Below, piece by piece: positions 21,970 through 33,865 of a stretch of 64,000 bases of DNA. Source of the DNA: Rhabditoides inermis (lineage: Eukaryota; Nematoda; Chromadorea; Rhabditida; Rhabditidae). The stretch spans positions 62,001 to 126,000 of the forward strand of contig CAWZYM010000041.1 in NCBI GenBank assembly GCA_963966185.1, written 5' to 3'. A program made the translations under genes and the position numbers. Below the pieces are notes generated by a model, which was not told where the DNA came from, did not search any database, and saw nothing but the letters and a program-made list of their open reading frames with translations. How positions within the stretch are numbered: the stretch's first letter is position 1; every line of letters starts with the position of its first letter.

Positions 21970-24900
21970 CCCACTATCATTTGATCAGTGTTTGCCTGTG
22001 GTATCCAGGCGCCTTGCATCTACCCGGCTTTCGCGCCGTTACGTTGTCACAACAGGCGCGGTCTGTTTTGTGTAGTTTTCGATCGACTCCCGATGTGTGA
22101 CGGGCGGGTGTAGGATGTGTCTCACGTGGCCCCTCTCCTCTCGCCCTCCCCCCCCCCACCGATGCTCGACTCGGTGCCCCCGCCTTTTCACGCAATCCCT
22201 TCTTCTCTCTCTCGCTTGGTGTTGGTACGGTCTCTCTGCTTGACACACTCTCCTCCCTCTCTCCCCCTCTCCCTCCCTCTCTCTCCCTCTCTACCCGGTA
22301 TCACTGTCTCTGGCGGTCTCTGCGCACTGTGCGATCTTTTGACAGAGTACAGTGCCTCTTGAGATTTGTGAAGGTATGAGGGATATGTGGGAGCATGGGT
22401 GGATGGGTGCACCAAACCCTGTCCCCTTCTATTCTCCCCTGCGTTCGACTCGTGTCCTTTCAGCGCGCGCCCTCTCATCTCTATCCTATCCAACCATCAC
22501 ACCACTGCTACCACCACTTTCATTTTTCTTGCTTACTATCACTCCTCTCCCTCTTCTTTTTGTCGACGCCTTGTTTGGTCACTATAGCATTTTTCAATTT
22601 GAGTACAATATTGATGTGTTGATTCAGTCCGGAGGTAGTGCGTGTGACTTCGAGTGAGCAGCCGAGTGTGCAGAGTGTACAGCGACCACTCGTCACCGAC
22701 TCCAGACGTGAGTAGTTGTAGTTTGTACTGTGCAGATTGTGGTTTAACGTTCTTGTTTCCAGATCTCGACCAGTTCTTCAACGGCGAAGAGACCGAGTCG
22801 GACGAGGGAGAAGACGAGGAGGAGGAGGTGGGCGGGCTGTTGATTGATTGATTGATTGTCTGATTGATATGAATCAAATGATATGAGAGTAAATCGATAA
22901 TGATTGATATGTTTCAGCTTGACGAACAGTTGACAGAAGAGGAGGAGGAAGAGTTGGAAGGAGAGGAGATGCCGAGTCAACACACGCAGCAGAAGGGAAT
23001 AGTGGAGAGCATCGCCGCCAAGGTAAGTGGCCTTATTCCTTATGTCATGTAAGAGAACACGACTATACATTCTACATTGCTATAGTCAGTAGCTCACGTA
23101 TGAAGTATTTTCCATTTCTTCAATTCTCTCCGACATGTCAAACTGGAGCATGGATGTGTAGAGGTGTGTTGCAGGAGCCGAACCTGTCTGCGAAGCCGGA
23201 GAAGCCAGTGCTTCGGAAGCCGGGCGCGCCCTCGCGACTCCGCCTCAGACACAAGGAGGGAGGGGACAAGGAGGGCAAGCGGGACAAGAAGAAGGCGAGT
23301 GGTAGATGCGAGACGAGTGCGTGTGCGAGAGTTGTGTATGAATTGTCGAGTGTGAGTGGTGATGTTGATGTGTGGTGTTTCAGCGTGAGGTGCGTGCCCG
23401 GCCTCGGGAGGACGGCCTGCCTTCTCGTCTCACAGACGACTCGGACAGCGATGCCGACATACAGTACAGGTGATTGAGAGCGGCTGCACTCACAGTAGTT
23501 CATGAATCCTTTCATATCCATGTGATGATGCATCCGTGTATTGTAGGGACGACGACGGTCGAGTGCCGTGCGCGTCTTCGCAGCAGCCGACGAAGGTGGA
23601 GGAGGAGGAGGAGGAGGAGGACGTGGCCCTGAGTGGGTGAAGGGAGGGAGGAGGGGGAGGGTGTGGTGGTTGCAGCCGGTCTGGCGGCTCGCGTGGCCCG
23701 CAAGGACACGCTGGCGCTGCGTGTGGACGCGCCGCCGCCAGTCGACGACGTGGACGGACAGACGGCGGACGAGCGGCGGCGGCTGATGCACACGGCCAGC
23801 CTCAAGCTGGAGAGGAAGCTGTCGGAGAGGCCGTCGGCCGGCGAGCTGGAGCAGAGGAACATCCTCCACCACAGGGGCGCGCCCAGCCAGTCGATGGAGG
23901 AGAAGAGACGCATGCTGCTCAGGAAGGCGAGTCCAACAACACTATGTAGTTGTTTGTTGTTTATCAGCCTGATTCCGACATGTACATACAATGGTAGCAT
24001 GATGGGTTATCTGGAAGCACACACAGTGGAGTATTGGGGCTCCTTGGCTGGAACAGTGCGGCGCGAGTCCTGACTGTTCATGGTAGATGGGCGTGAACAT
24101 CGCGAAGTGACCAGTTCCGGATGTGAGGCGTGGTAGAATATCTTGAAAGACTGCCGCCGCCGATGGTAGGGCTCTCAGAGGGTGAGAGTGGGTTCACGTA
24201 CCCCACCGGGAGGTAGTGGAATTCGGCAGAACAATTGCCCGCGAGGGGAATCGAAAAGGGGAATCGAGGAAGACCGTACGCTTGCTGCAAGCTGCAAGCA
24301 AGCTGCGACGCTATCCACTTGGCCAACCCGGCCCCCAACACTATGTATCTCTAATATTTGATTCATACAAACAGAAGGTCGGCTTGGGAGAAACAGAAAT
24401 GAAGAGAAAACGAAATTTCGCCTTCAATCGTGTGGGGTCTTAACAGTGGCGACTTATTTTTTGACCAGGAGTATTATTAAAAAAAATATTAACCTAACAC
24501 ATTTGCAATTCGCGAAAGAACGACGATTCTGCGTTACTTTCGAACCTGCCACTGCCACGGATGCAGACGAAAATTTGAATTACTCGCCAACGCTTCAATA
24601 CTGCACGTTCGGTTCGGAGACATTAGCGCAAATGAACGACCCTCTCTCGCTTGCTTCATGGCTCAGTGCATGTGCGCTGCGTTGTGGCCCCCGAGCTTCG
24701 CGGGTTCGATTCCGTTTACTGCCAAATGTTTTGCTCGTGTGAAAATGAGGAGTTGTGGCAGGTTGTGGCAGAAATAAGTCGCTACTGTTCCTTTAATACC
24801 GTGATACCTGTTTTCATTTATAATAAGATAGAAACGATTAATTATGATTCCACATTTTTTTTTGGAAGATGATATGTATTTGTTCTACCCTTTTCATTTG

Positions 24901-25177
24901 CAGCTTTCCTTCCGTCCGACGATCGCTCAGCTGAAAGAGCAGCAGATTATCCAATTCAACGACTACGTCGAGGTGACAGAAGCGGAGATATACGACCGCA
25001 AGGCAGACAAGCCCTGGACACGACTCACCCCCACCGATAAGGTACGTGTGACGTCATCTTCCAGAGTGACGTCATTTGGTTTAGGCGCTGATCAGGAAGG
25101 AGCTCAACGATTTCAAGGCAATGGAGATGGATGTGCACGAGGAAAGCCGCATCTTCACCCGCTTCCACCGGCCGTGA
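16793..25177 (+). CDS. PHACTR: Phosphatase and actin regulator (PHACTR), RPEL protein
   Basis: The C-terminal half is unmistakable: RPEL motifs [20 protein letters not shown] and [16 protein letters not shown] (actin-binding), then [14 protein letters not shown] and [16 protein letters not shown], the conserved PP1-binding end. An N-terminal exon pair encodes [18 protein letters not shown], the basic N-terminal motif. Between lie Ser/Pro-rich and very acidic linkers ([20 protein letters not shown]). PHACTRs bind G-actin and PP1 and control actin dynamics. My model: exon 1 at 16793-16869 ([13 protein letters not shown]), an exon at about 20296, exons at about 21019, 21172 and 21336, then a cluster from 22662 to 23936 and the last two at 24904-25041 and 25085-25177. 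Phases agree except between about 21473 and 22662, where an exon may be missing. Two introns start with GC rather than GT. The 3.4-kb first intron is rich in CT/GA repeats. Confidence 0.88.
17350..20290. repeat. Microsatellite-rich first intron of PHACTR
   Basis: Many CT or GA runs: about 17395-17411, 18079-18118, 18325-18440, 19063-19090 and 19608-19646. I see no supported exon; short open frames here are translations of these runs. Confidence 0.75.
21915..21970. repeat. (CT)n microsatellite
   Basis: A CT run with occasional CTAT units in the PHACTR intron between the Ser/Pro-rich and acidic exons. Another lies at 20662-20720. Confidence 0.85.
24075..24360 (-). mobile_element. tRNA-derived SINE-like element
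   Basis: On the minus strand, an A-box-like TGGCCAAGTGGATAGCG is followed about 60 bp later by a B-box-like CCTCGATTCC, then by a non-tRNA body. That is the arrangement of a tRNA-derived SINE. It lies in the 967-bp intron between the last two RPEL motifs, unusually long for the 3' half of this gene. Ends and target duplication are not resolved. Confidence 0.5.
24641..24725 (+). repeat. tRNA-like relic (second SINE or pseudo-tRNA)
   Basis: TGGCTCAGTGC (A box) and GGTTCGATTCC (perfect B box) are spaced as in a tRNA, but the T-arm and acceptor stem do not pair well. It is probably a SINE head or dead tRNA copy in the same PHACTR intron. Confidence 0.45.
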
Positions 25178-25691
25178 GTGTGCGTGGCTGACTCCACCCC
25201 CACTCGCCCCGCCCCTCTTCCGCCGATTCACTTTCACAAGTGCTCTGTTTCGTTTCTTTGTCTCTCTCGTTCGTCTCACGTGTTCTTTGCTCGACTCATG
25301 GCAATAAGTGCATCATATTATTATATATTGATTTATGGATCTAGTGAGATGTTTTTTACATTATTTTTACGACACTATGACACAATACTTTCTTCTCTTC
25401 CTTTTATTTTCCATGCTTATGTTCTAGTTGTACGAACCCGATGCTCGATTATTTATTTACTGATTGACAATTGGTTTATTGATCCCACGCACACAGCAGC
25501 AGCAACACACAATGACCCTCTGTGATTTGTTTTGTTTATGAGAAGAGATGTTTGTTCTCCCCTTTCTGGAAATGAGAGGCCACTCGCAGCCACCCCGACT
25601 CGCATTAATCGTTGTATGTAGTAACCTATTACACTTTATATCCACGTGCTCCTAGCCTCCCGAACAATCGGATATGTATAAAACGAATAAG

Positions 25692-25697
25692 AATAAA
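25692..25697 (+). promoter_or_regulatory. AATAAA polyadenylation signal of PHACTR
   Basis: AATAAA about 515 bp after the PHACTR stop and before the convergent sestrin gene. The stretch 25178-26633 between the two stops shows no other supported feature. Confidence 0.55.
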
Positions 25698-26633
25698 CAA
25701 TTTTGTATGATGGCGGTTGTGCAATGGTGATGCCCCAATGACGTATTCTGCTCATATTAGGGGTAGCCCAAGAGATCCCTCATTGATATCCAGAAAGAAT
25801 AACATTTTTTTGGGTGTTTAGCGTTACTGTTTGTTTCCGGTTCGTTAAACGCGTGTTGCGATTTCGTAGATATCATGCTATGCTATATAAACGTATCTGT
25901 AATGGTGAACATCGATCCTACAAATGACTGTAAATTAAACCAGTTCGATGTCGATACTGTCTGACGTTCACTGAAGTAGGAGTTACATAATTATCCTTTT
26001 CGGTTCTTCTTTCATACTCGGTTCTATCTAAAATACCGAATATCCACATCTTGCCCGCCGCTACTACGCTCACGTGGGATCCGATAGTTTCAAAACACCA
26101 TGGTAAAGTTCGTATCACTTCGCGCAATTCCAGGTATACGGTAAGGCTTACGCAGATTGTCTCCCAAACCATCAAACAGATAATAAAGAAAAAATTTAAA
26201 AATTTATCAATTTGATATCTAGCGAGAGACAGAGAGACGAGGGTGAGTGGTATCTGTACGCGCGCGAGAGAGACAGCGGAATCGAATGAACAGAGACGCA
26301 AGAACAAGACAAAACATTGAACAGACACGAGAGTCAGGGGCGGGGAGAAAAGGGGCGGAACCTGGAGGTAGTGGCGGGCTACGGGAACGGGGAGGGGGCG
26401 GCGAGTGCTCGACAGAGTCAACAACAACAAGAAGGGCAGCAGGGCGAGAGAGCAGCGACGGCTTATAACAACAGGGCAGAGGGGGGACTACAAAGGGCGG
26501 GGATGGGGGGGGCGTATAGCTACAGCGACGCGCTGGGAGGAGGCGCGGGGGAAGGGAGGGGGAGGGGAGGGACCGGTGTGTGTTGCATGTACTCGAAGTG
26601 TGGTGTGGGGAGAGTGACGTGGTCGACGTGCCC

Positions 26634-29600
26634 TCAATCGAGGGGCCTCTGCACGCCGGTGCGCGGACGCGCTACCCGATCCACATTGGTGAGCGCCCGA
26701 GTGTAGTAGAGCAGAGTCGCCTGTAGACGAGCCTCCGCGATCATCAAGTCCACGTGGATCTCAAAACGAGCACGTTAACACAACAACATCATTCCATAAA
26801 CAGGTGAAAATAGGATAGACTTCTGATAAAAGGTGCGTGGTGCGTACCTTCTCAGACGGCTGGAAGTACGGCATGACGTTGTCGCGCAGCATCGAACCAT
26901 CCACCTGCGGTAGGTCCAGACGGTGCGGGAAGCACGTCGCAGTCTTCACAAACGTCTTCATCTCACGGGATAACAGGTGGTTCACCTGAGAAAACAAACA
27001 TCAGCTCAACATGGTATACGTTCACACAAAAAAACAAAGACCAGGTTCACAAAACGATTACAAAAAAAAAACAATAATACGATAGCATTACTAACGTCAG
27101 CATAGTTATAGTCGTCGTGGCGGATGCCGAAAAGACCCTGGATGTAGTTCCAGATGGCCGTTCGGTATGCTGTCGTGTCCACGTTGATGAACTGACCCAT
27201 GCTGAAACACACACATTATCATCATGCATATCCTCCTTTTTCTCCCCCACTCCCTCTCCCTTTCTCTCTTTTTCATCTTCTTTTTCATCTTCTTTCTCCT
27301 CTCCACTTCTCCCTTGCCACTCACTTTCCGTAAGTGAGCGTCTGCGTAAACTTGAACTTCTCGTCGAGGATCGGGGCGAGTGAGTCAAACAGGCCGTTGA
27401 GCATGTTGAACCCGTGGTCCCATGAGAACTCCTGCAATAAATCAATCAATCACTAAAAACAAATAGAGCAGTAATCAATGCTCACATGAATCTTGAACGT
27501 CTTGTCGTTCTCTCCGCGTGCGCGCGCGAGGAAGTCTACATAGCTGAAGGCGTCTTCGAACGAATATACGGCGAGTTCGCTGTCCCTGGGGGGAGAATCT
27601 CCACCCACACCCACCAGAGACGACACCGACCCTGTCTCCTCTGAAAATGGACTAAATACTATCGATACTATTTTCAATTAGAGATCAGCACCAATCCAAA
27701 ATAAAAGTTGAATAGATTTTTCATTTGCCTGTTATTCACATCACCATTCATCGCCGTCTCTCAAAATCTCGCTGCAATTTCCACATAGCGCCGGAAAGCA
27801 ATTCGATCGGGGCGGCTACACTGTGCCCCATCCTCGATACTACCTATATCATTCATATAGCCACGCTACTTCCCCGTTTTGCAAAAGCTGCAGCATTCGA
27901 GGCCCCCTGCCATGTGCACGCAACGCCCGAAACCGCCAAAACGAAGCCAAGAGGGAGAGCAAGAGAGAGAGGGAAAACCGGTTCCGTCTCACAAGACACC
28001 AGCAGATATCACGCACGCACAAGAGAGTGCAGACAGCAGACGGTGAGAAACTGCACATGTATCGGAGAAGTGCAGAGAAGCAGGAACGAGAGAAAGGGGC
28101 GAGAGAGTGGGCGCATACAATAGGGCGCATACATACAGACAACAAGTTGCACCTAATCGACTCTCTATTTCTCTCTTTCTGTGCGGAAGCTGCATTGCGG
28201 CGGTATTGCGTGGGAATGTGCCAAAATCGGAGCAACGCGATCACATGCAATAACTATAGTAAATATAAACAAAGTAAGCAAGAGCATACCGCTGTCGTGT
28301 TGTGTTCCACTGGTGATGGCTATGAATGCCTGTGTCGAGTTGCATCGCGGCAGATCCTCTTGGCTGTGCGAGCGATGCGCTTGCTCCAAGCAACGCATGC
28401 GCTTCAGCAGCTCTTTCACCTAAACCACAATATAAGCCCAACCTGTAAGCAAACAAGCACTACGCACCTCATCGCCGTTATTCTCCTTGTTCTTTGCGAG
28501 AGTGGTCTCGGCATGGCACTTGTGAGCGTCTCCGGCTTGTGAGACGAGGGGAGGCAGTGCTGCGGGCACACAGGCGTCGCCCTCCTCGGACGCGCCTCCC
28601 TGCCCCACGGCGTGCAGGAACGAACAGAGCGCGTGCGTGTGTGCCATCACGACCACAGCCTGTGACAGCTCTGCCAGCGACCAGTGCGGCTGCCCCGCGC
28701 GAGTCGACGTCAACGTCTACAACACACTCCTGTCCAACAACTCCAATACCCCGCATACAACTATTGTTTCAACAAGTCCATGGGTTGTCATGAATTTTAC
28801 CGCCATTTAGTTTTTTTGGTTCTCCATCTCATCTATTTTGCTGCCACTGACTGATGCAACCACCATTTCCTCTTTTTCGATAGAATTTCTTTTGATAGGT
28901 CCACTTCACTTCCGACAGCTGTTAGGGAAAGAATAGAGAGAGGGGGGGGGGGAGAGAGAAGCGTGCGCTCTCACATTGTCCAGGCGACATGAAGAGATGG
29001 TAAAAACCAAGGGGTGCAGTCGTCAGGCTACTGTGTATTGCCACCAACTGATTCACACAACAGCCGGCCACAATGACAGGCGATAAGCTCAAAGGGCAAA
29101 ACTAAAAACAGACACTGTGGATTGAGCAGAGAGCACTGATTCGGTATGAAAAGACATGCCAAAGCGCACACATATCCATTCTATCCAAAACACTTACTGA
29201 ATATCTTTTTGATTTCTTCCCATCGCTTCTCTCACTAACCGCAACAACTGTCCACTCCCTCGACATTCACTATGAAAATGGAACAGAGATAATTTTGAAA
29301 TTCTAAAATCAATCTTTTTTTCACTTTCCAGTCGATAAAAAAAAACAGCGACGGAAAGCTAGCTGACCGCAGTCATAAACATCGACTCCCGAAATCTCGA
29401 GCGAGAATCGCAACTTTGGGGCGGCGACTTGAAAGAGACGCGGCGGCTCGAACACGGCTGTGAATCTCTTCCCTTCCCCCTTCTCCCCCTCCCTCCAAGT
29501 TATGACTCTGTTTACGCGACGTTCGTCGTTCGTTCGAGTGACCGCCGTCTTATCTCCACACTTCATCTATCTCGTAAAGTCAGGAGAAGGAGGAGGAGGA

Positions 29601-32600
29601 GAAGAGAGAGAAAAACGCAGTCCCCTACTCTTACAAATCGTATAACAAACTTATCTACACGGCATGCATGAAACAAACGCCAAAATGTTTCCCGTCTCCA
29701 GTTCACTCGCTCATTCACTCGCTCATTGATCAACATCAAATTCACTGGTAACGGCAACTCCTCGAAAAACGTCCCCCACCCGCACACTGCCGAAAACATC
29801 TCCACTTTTCTCCTAACCACAACAATTTGTTATAGAGAATGGAGGAGAATGAATGAATGAATCCCTCCTCTCCTCTCCGTTCTCTCCCCTCTCACGCCCG
29901 CCTGAACCAAAGAACAATACCAATAAACAACGGGCGCCTATTCGCCTCGCATGCCGCAATCTAAACACTTGCATCGCGATCCACTGCCACCCTGTGGTCC
30001 GCAGGTGCTGGATGGAAATGCCCGAGCGAAATGCCCCCATCCCCTGCCCACCCCGTCGACCCCGTCCATCCCCCTTCCCCTCCTCCCCACATCGACTCCC
30101 GGAGTGTGCGATAAGCGTCGCGTCGCTGCTTTTTCGGATCAACACCCACACCCCACACCGCAGGGACGACTCGTGATTGATCGATAGTCGTCCATTCCAT
30201 TCCATTCCATTCCCTTCCCTTCCCTTCGCACCTTCCAGCCCTCCCATCCATCCATCCCAACACTGTACCAGTAAACACAACACGTCTTCCTGCCTGCGAC
30301 AGTCAGTCACAAAACACATCCAAATTGTCAGTTTGCATGTTCTACCGTAATCCCTTCGAAGCAGCAATCGAGGATAGACTCTCCCCTCTCTTCGTCCCTC
30401 CATCCCCCCTCTTTCTCTCTCCTTGATTGATTGCCATAGATTATTCTGTGGTTTGGCGGCTCACATGCGGGGGAACAGAGAGGGCAGAGAGAATCAGAAA
30501 CAAGCAACGAAACAAAGCCTCCCACTCACTCAATCCACATGAATCCAATGTACGTTGTTCGCAAATACAAGTATTCTTCCCCTTTACACCTTCACTGCAA
30601 GTCATTCTAAAATAAACACCAACCCACACGCACACCCCAGTCTACCCGTAAATATAAACCCCACTTATCCGCCTCGCCAGAGTGATAACGTATCAATCAA
30701 CTCACACTTCTTGCAAGCGCCCCAAAAGCCTGCCTGCACAGTCAGCCTTTGCCACAGTGAACGGGGACGGGGCAATACAATCGTGTCAAAACTAGAACGT
30801 CTAGCGCCAACCAACACACTCATACACGTAACACGTAACACCAGAATACCCCTATATCGCAAAATGAGCTAAACGGCCAAGCCACCTACGCATATACAGA
30901 CATCAAAAGACTGGCGACTGGGACTACTATACACACATTGAAGATGTATTATGTATTACTCAACCGTACCTTGATGACGTCGACGTTCTGGAGCTGCCAA
31001 GGCTGGTGCGCGAGTACGCAGTTGATATGGTCTAGCTGCTGGATCTGAAATGAAAACTTGTCTATACATCCCTTCGGCATCCAAGACCACCCTTAGCCAG
31101 AGTTTTATCACACATCGAGTAGTGAAATACTGGAATCTCTTAGATTCAAATACAGTATGCCAATTTAAAAAGACGGACTTCAGAGTACGACTAATGTCTT
31201 TTTTCACAAATAACTTCTCTCGTTTTACTGTAGATGACCCCACCCGTATATAAATTGATTGCTCTCAGGCGACTAGGTAGCCCGAGTTTGATTCCTTTCT
31301 GTTCTGGACGGTTGAAGTAGTTTCTGTGTCTGTGTTTGAGATGACAACCCATTCTATGCGCTCGTATGGGTGCCAATGGGCTCTGTCACAGTCTTCACTT
31401 TGTCCCTACTCACGGGTCTGACCGTTAGTTTGTTGGATGCTGTGTGTTGTGATTTTGTGATTTCTGATTATGAATAAATACATTATTATTATTATCATAC
31501 CAGACTTCACCAACGCCCATTGTATCAACAAATCCCCCTCTCCGCCTTCACTGATTCCAGCAGAGACCGCGCGAGTGCAATACAACGCCATAATCGACTC
31601 TCTCTCTCTCAGCGGACCCCATAAATGTAGCTTTAGCCCCCATAATCCACATATATCCATTTCCTCTCTATCCCTTGCGAGTCAGCGAGGGTCGTTAAGC
31701 CAGAGCCGCCGACATTGTACTTACATGTTTCCATTGTACCACTGAGAGCAGGCCCTCTCCTCCCCCCCCCCCCCTCCACTCATACCTTATTCCATCAATA
31801 CGTATCGCCGAGGCACAGGCGCCGGCCGCAAAGAAACATGCACCCTGCGCCCAATTCCCTCGGCTTCCCGTCTTCTCCCTTCATCTATCCCTCTCCCCCT
31901 CTTCCTTCCTCTCACGCATCAGTAGATGCCGCCGCATACATACCACCCAATTAAAACCATAAAGCAACAGTCAAGGTCATTGGGGCAAGCCGGCAACGTT
32001 TCTGTCTTGGCTTGCATTCTGCCCTCGTTGCCCACCTTCTTGTCGGCATTGTGCAGTCCCTTGAGCCATTCCTTCTTCTCCTTCTCAGTCGCCAGCCTCT
32101 CGAACTCCTGCTCGTGTAGGGCTATCAGAGAGCGACAGCGATGACGGTACGCAGCCTCAAATACACACATCACACTTGTATCATGTATACCCCCATACAC
32201 TTTCCCCTCGGCTCTCTTGTCTGTGTCTGTCGTGTCATTAATCGAAAGATGTTGCCCTCTCCCCTCCTCCCGCATTTGCCCCCTTCCTCCCCTCTCTCCT
32301 CAGCATTACACCCCACCCAAACACTGCACGTCTGCAGCATTGCGCGTCTCAGCACACACTCTCGGAAAGGCCCTTCCCATTCCCTTCCGCCATTTTAATG
32401 CAACAATCCATCACCGAGATACAGACATCCATGTCAAGTCAACCGACCACCGGCCTTGCAAAAAGAGAGCGAGAGAGAGAGAGAGAGAGAGAAGGCAAAC
32501 TACATCACAGCAACTGGCGAGATGAAAATCGAACCGCGCTCGAAAAAAAGCTGACGAGCGGGCGACGGCAGAGATTGAATAGTGTCCGCAGCAGAGTGCA

Positions 32601-33865
32601 AAGAAAAATTGGATACTGCGGAAGTGACAAGCGACTTTGCGATACCCCGACAGCATCGCAGCCATATCCATAGATCAAGGCATAATCATCATGCATCTCT
32701 CTCCCTTGTCTCAGCCAGCACACGATATAAACTATCAGCTGTATAGCTACACACATGTACAAACTTTGGTCTGCGAGTCTAGACTCTGGACGAGAATACA
32801 TTTCGACTCCCCACACTACTGTCTCCTTATTTCGTTGCGCAGTGGCAACCGACGATAAAGAAACCTCCTTTAATTGAATAGAAGCGGGTAAGAAACTGAA
32901 GACCAGAAAGAACATCGGCCGAGTGTGAATAAACAGGACGAAAACAACATGCGTCCCTCTTGGATCAAACAACCATCTTTCGCATTCATACAATAACACT
33001 ATGCATCAACATCAACACCTAGCGCACGTATACCGAGAGGAGAGAGAGAGAGAGAGCGCATCCATCCACGTATCCCCTGCCTTCAACCGATCTGCTATGC
33101 ACATTCAACTTACCACCCCATCTCCTATCATTTTCGACAAACATTCTCTCGTATATACGCTCCTTCCTCATACGAGATGGCTCCCCGCATCCCACCGATC
33201 AGAAGTTGATGTATGCGTGTGTACAAGTGAGAGAGACTAAACCAAACACAACCTATTGCCAGCCGCGGCGGCCGAACCAGCGGCCCTACTCCATTATCGA
33301 ATTACATGCAGTCAGTGGGCAGGAGAGCAAGAGAGGGGGTGCCACAGCGAGCATCGACAGCTCTGCTGCTGCTCGACACGGCTGCAACCCAAAGCTTGCA
33401 TCTCTATCCGCGGCCGCCAGATCACTTGCCAAACAGCCAGAGACGCGCCACTCCCCGCACACCATTTCTCTCCACTCTTCACTCTCCTTCCATTCTCTCT
33501 TCCCTCCACACACACTCGCCCGCTCTGTATGTTCTTTGCAAGTGAGCTGCGTCGCGTCCTCCAGACATTATGCACACTATGCAGCGACGCAAAAGCAAAC
33601 CATCAATGCACAACTTGCGCCGGCGTACAGTAACCCAACACTTCATACAGTACAAAGCTCACCATTATGGCAATGTAGTGACGGTGCGCAAAGCTGAGGC
33701 CGCCGGGTCCGTAGAAGAGGAGGTACTCGGTCTTGGCAAAGAGCGGCTGGTACTTGGGGTGGTCGGCCATGAGGCTACAATGGGCAGCGTCAGTCCACCA
33801 CATGACGGCTCACTCGACTCGCTCGCCACTCACTCTAGCACCGGGTTCCACACGGCCGGTAGCAT
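26634..33865 (-). CDS. SESN: Sestrin
   Basis: About eleven exons. From the N-terminus: MLPAVWNPVLDLMADHPKYQ, the conserved FAHRHYIAIM joined to AAYRHRCRSLIALHEQEF (the Cys/His site of the AhpD-like half), VLAHQPWQL, WSLAELSQAVVVMAHTHAL, then the C-terminal half FSWDHGFNMLNGLFDSL, LDEKFKFTQTLTYG, AIWNYIQGLFGIRHDDYNYA and EARLQATLLYYTRAL, ending at TGA 26634-26636. These match sestrins in order. Sestrins respond to stress and amino acids (leucine), inhibiting mTORC1 through GATOR2. Exons resolved include 32036-32155 and 30970-31044; the others lie near 33670-33775, 28460-28720, 28270-28425, 27486-27640, 27333-27432, 27095-27202, 26850-26995 and 26634-26762. Three introns are 0.9-2.3 kb, far longer than elsewhere in the window, and one carries a LINE fragment. 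The intron before 32155 has a GAG acceptor. Confidence 0.93.
28730..30960. other. Long sestrin intron, no gene seen
   Basis: About 2.2 kb with short homopurine runs and the short repeated phrase CACTCGCTCATT near 29705. I found no exon-like frame with splice sites on either strand. Confidence 0.5.
31050..31495 (+). mobile_element. 3' end of a LINE (non-LTR retrotransposon), 5'-truncated
   Basis: The plus strand encodes HRVVKYWNLLDSNTV followed by a short basic/hydrophobic tail and a stop at about 31253. This is the typical C-terminus of LINE reverse-transcriptase proteins (R-V-V-x-x-W-N-x-L). A non-coding 3' tail follows, ending in AATAAATACATTATTATTAT, a simple-repeat 3' end. It begins within about 10 bp of the splice acceptor of sestrin exon 30970-31044 and lies antisense to sestrin. 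No clear target duplication. Confidence 0.7.
32468..32494. repeat. (GA)n microsatellite in sestrin intron
   Basis: A short pure GA run in the intron between the first two resolved catalytic-half exons of sestrin. The rest of this about 1.5-kb intron shows nothing else I can support. Confidence 0.8.

Noticed and set aside
24641..24725. Functional tRNA gene
   Set aside because: A and B boxes are present but the T-arm and acceptor stem do not pair, and no anticodon loop can be assigned with confidence.
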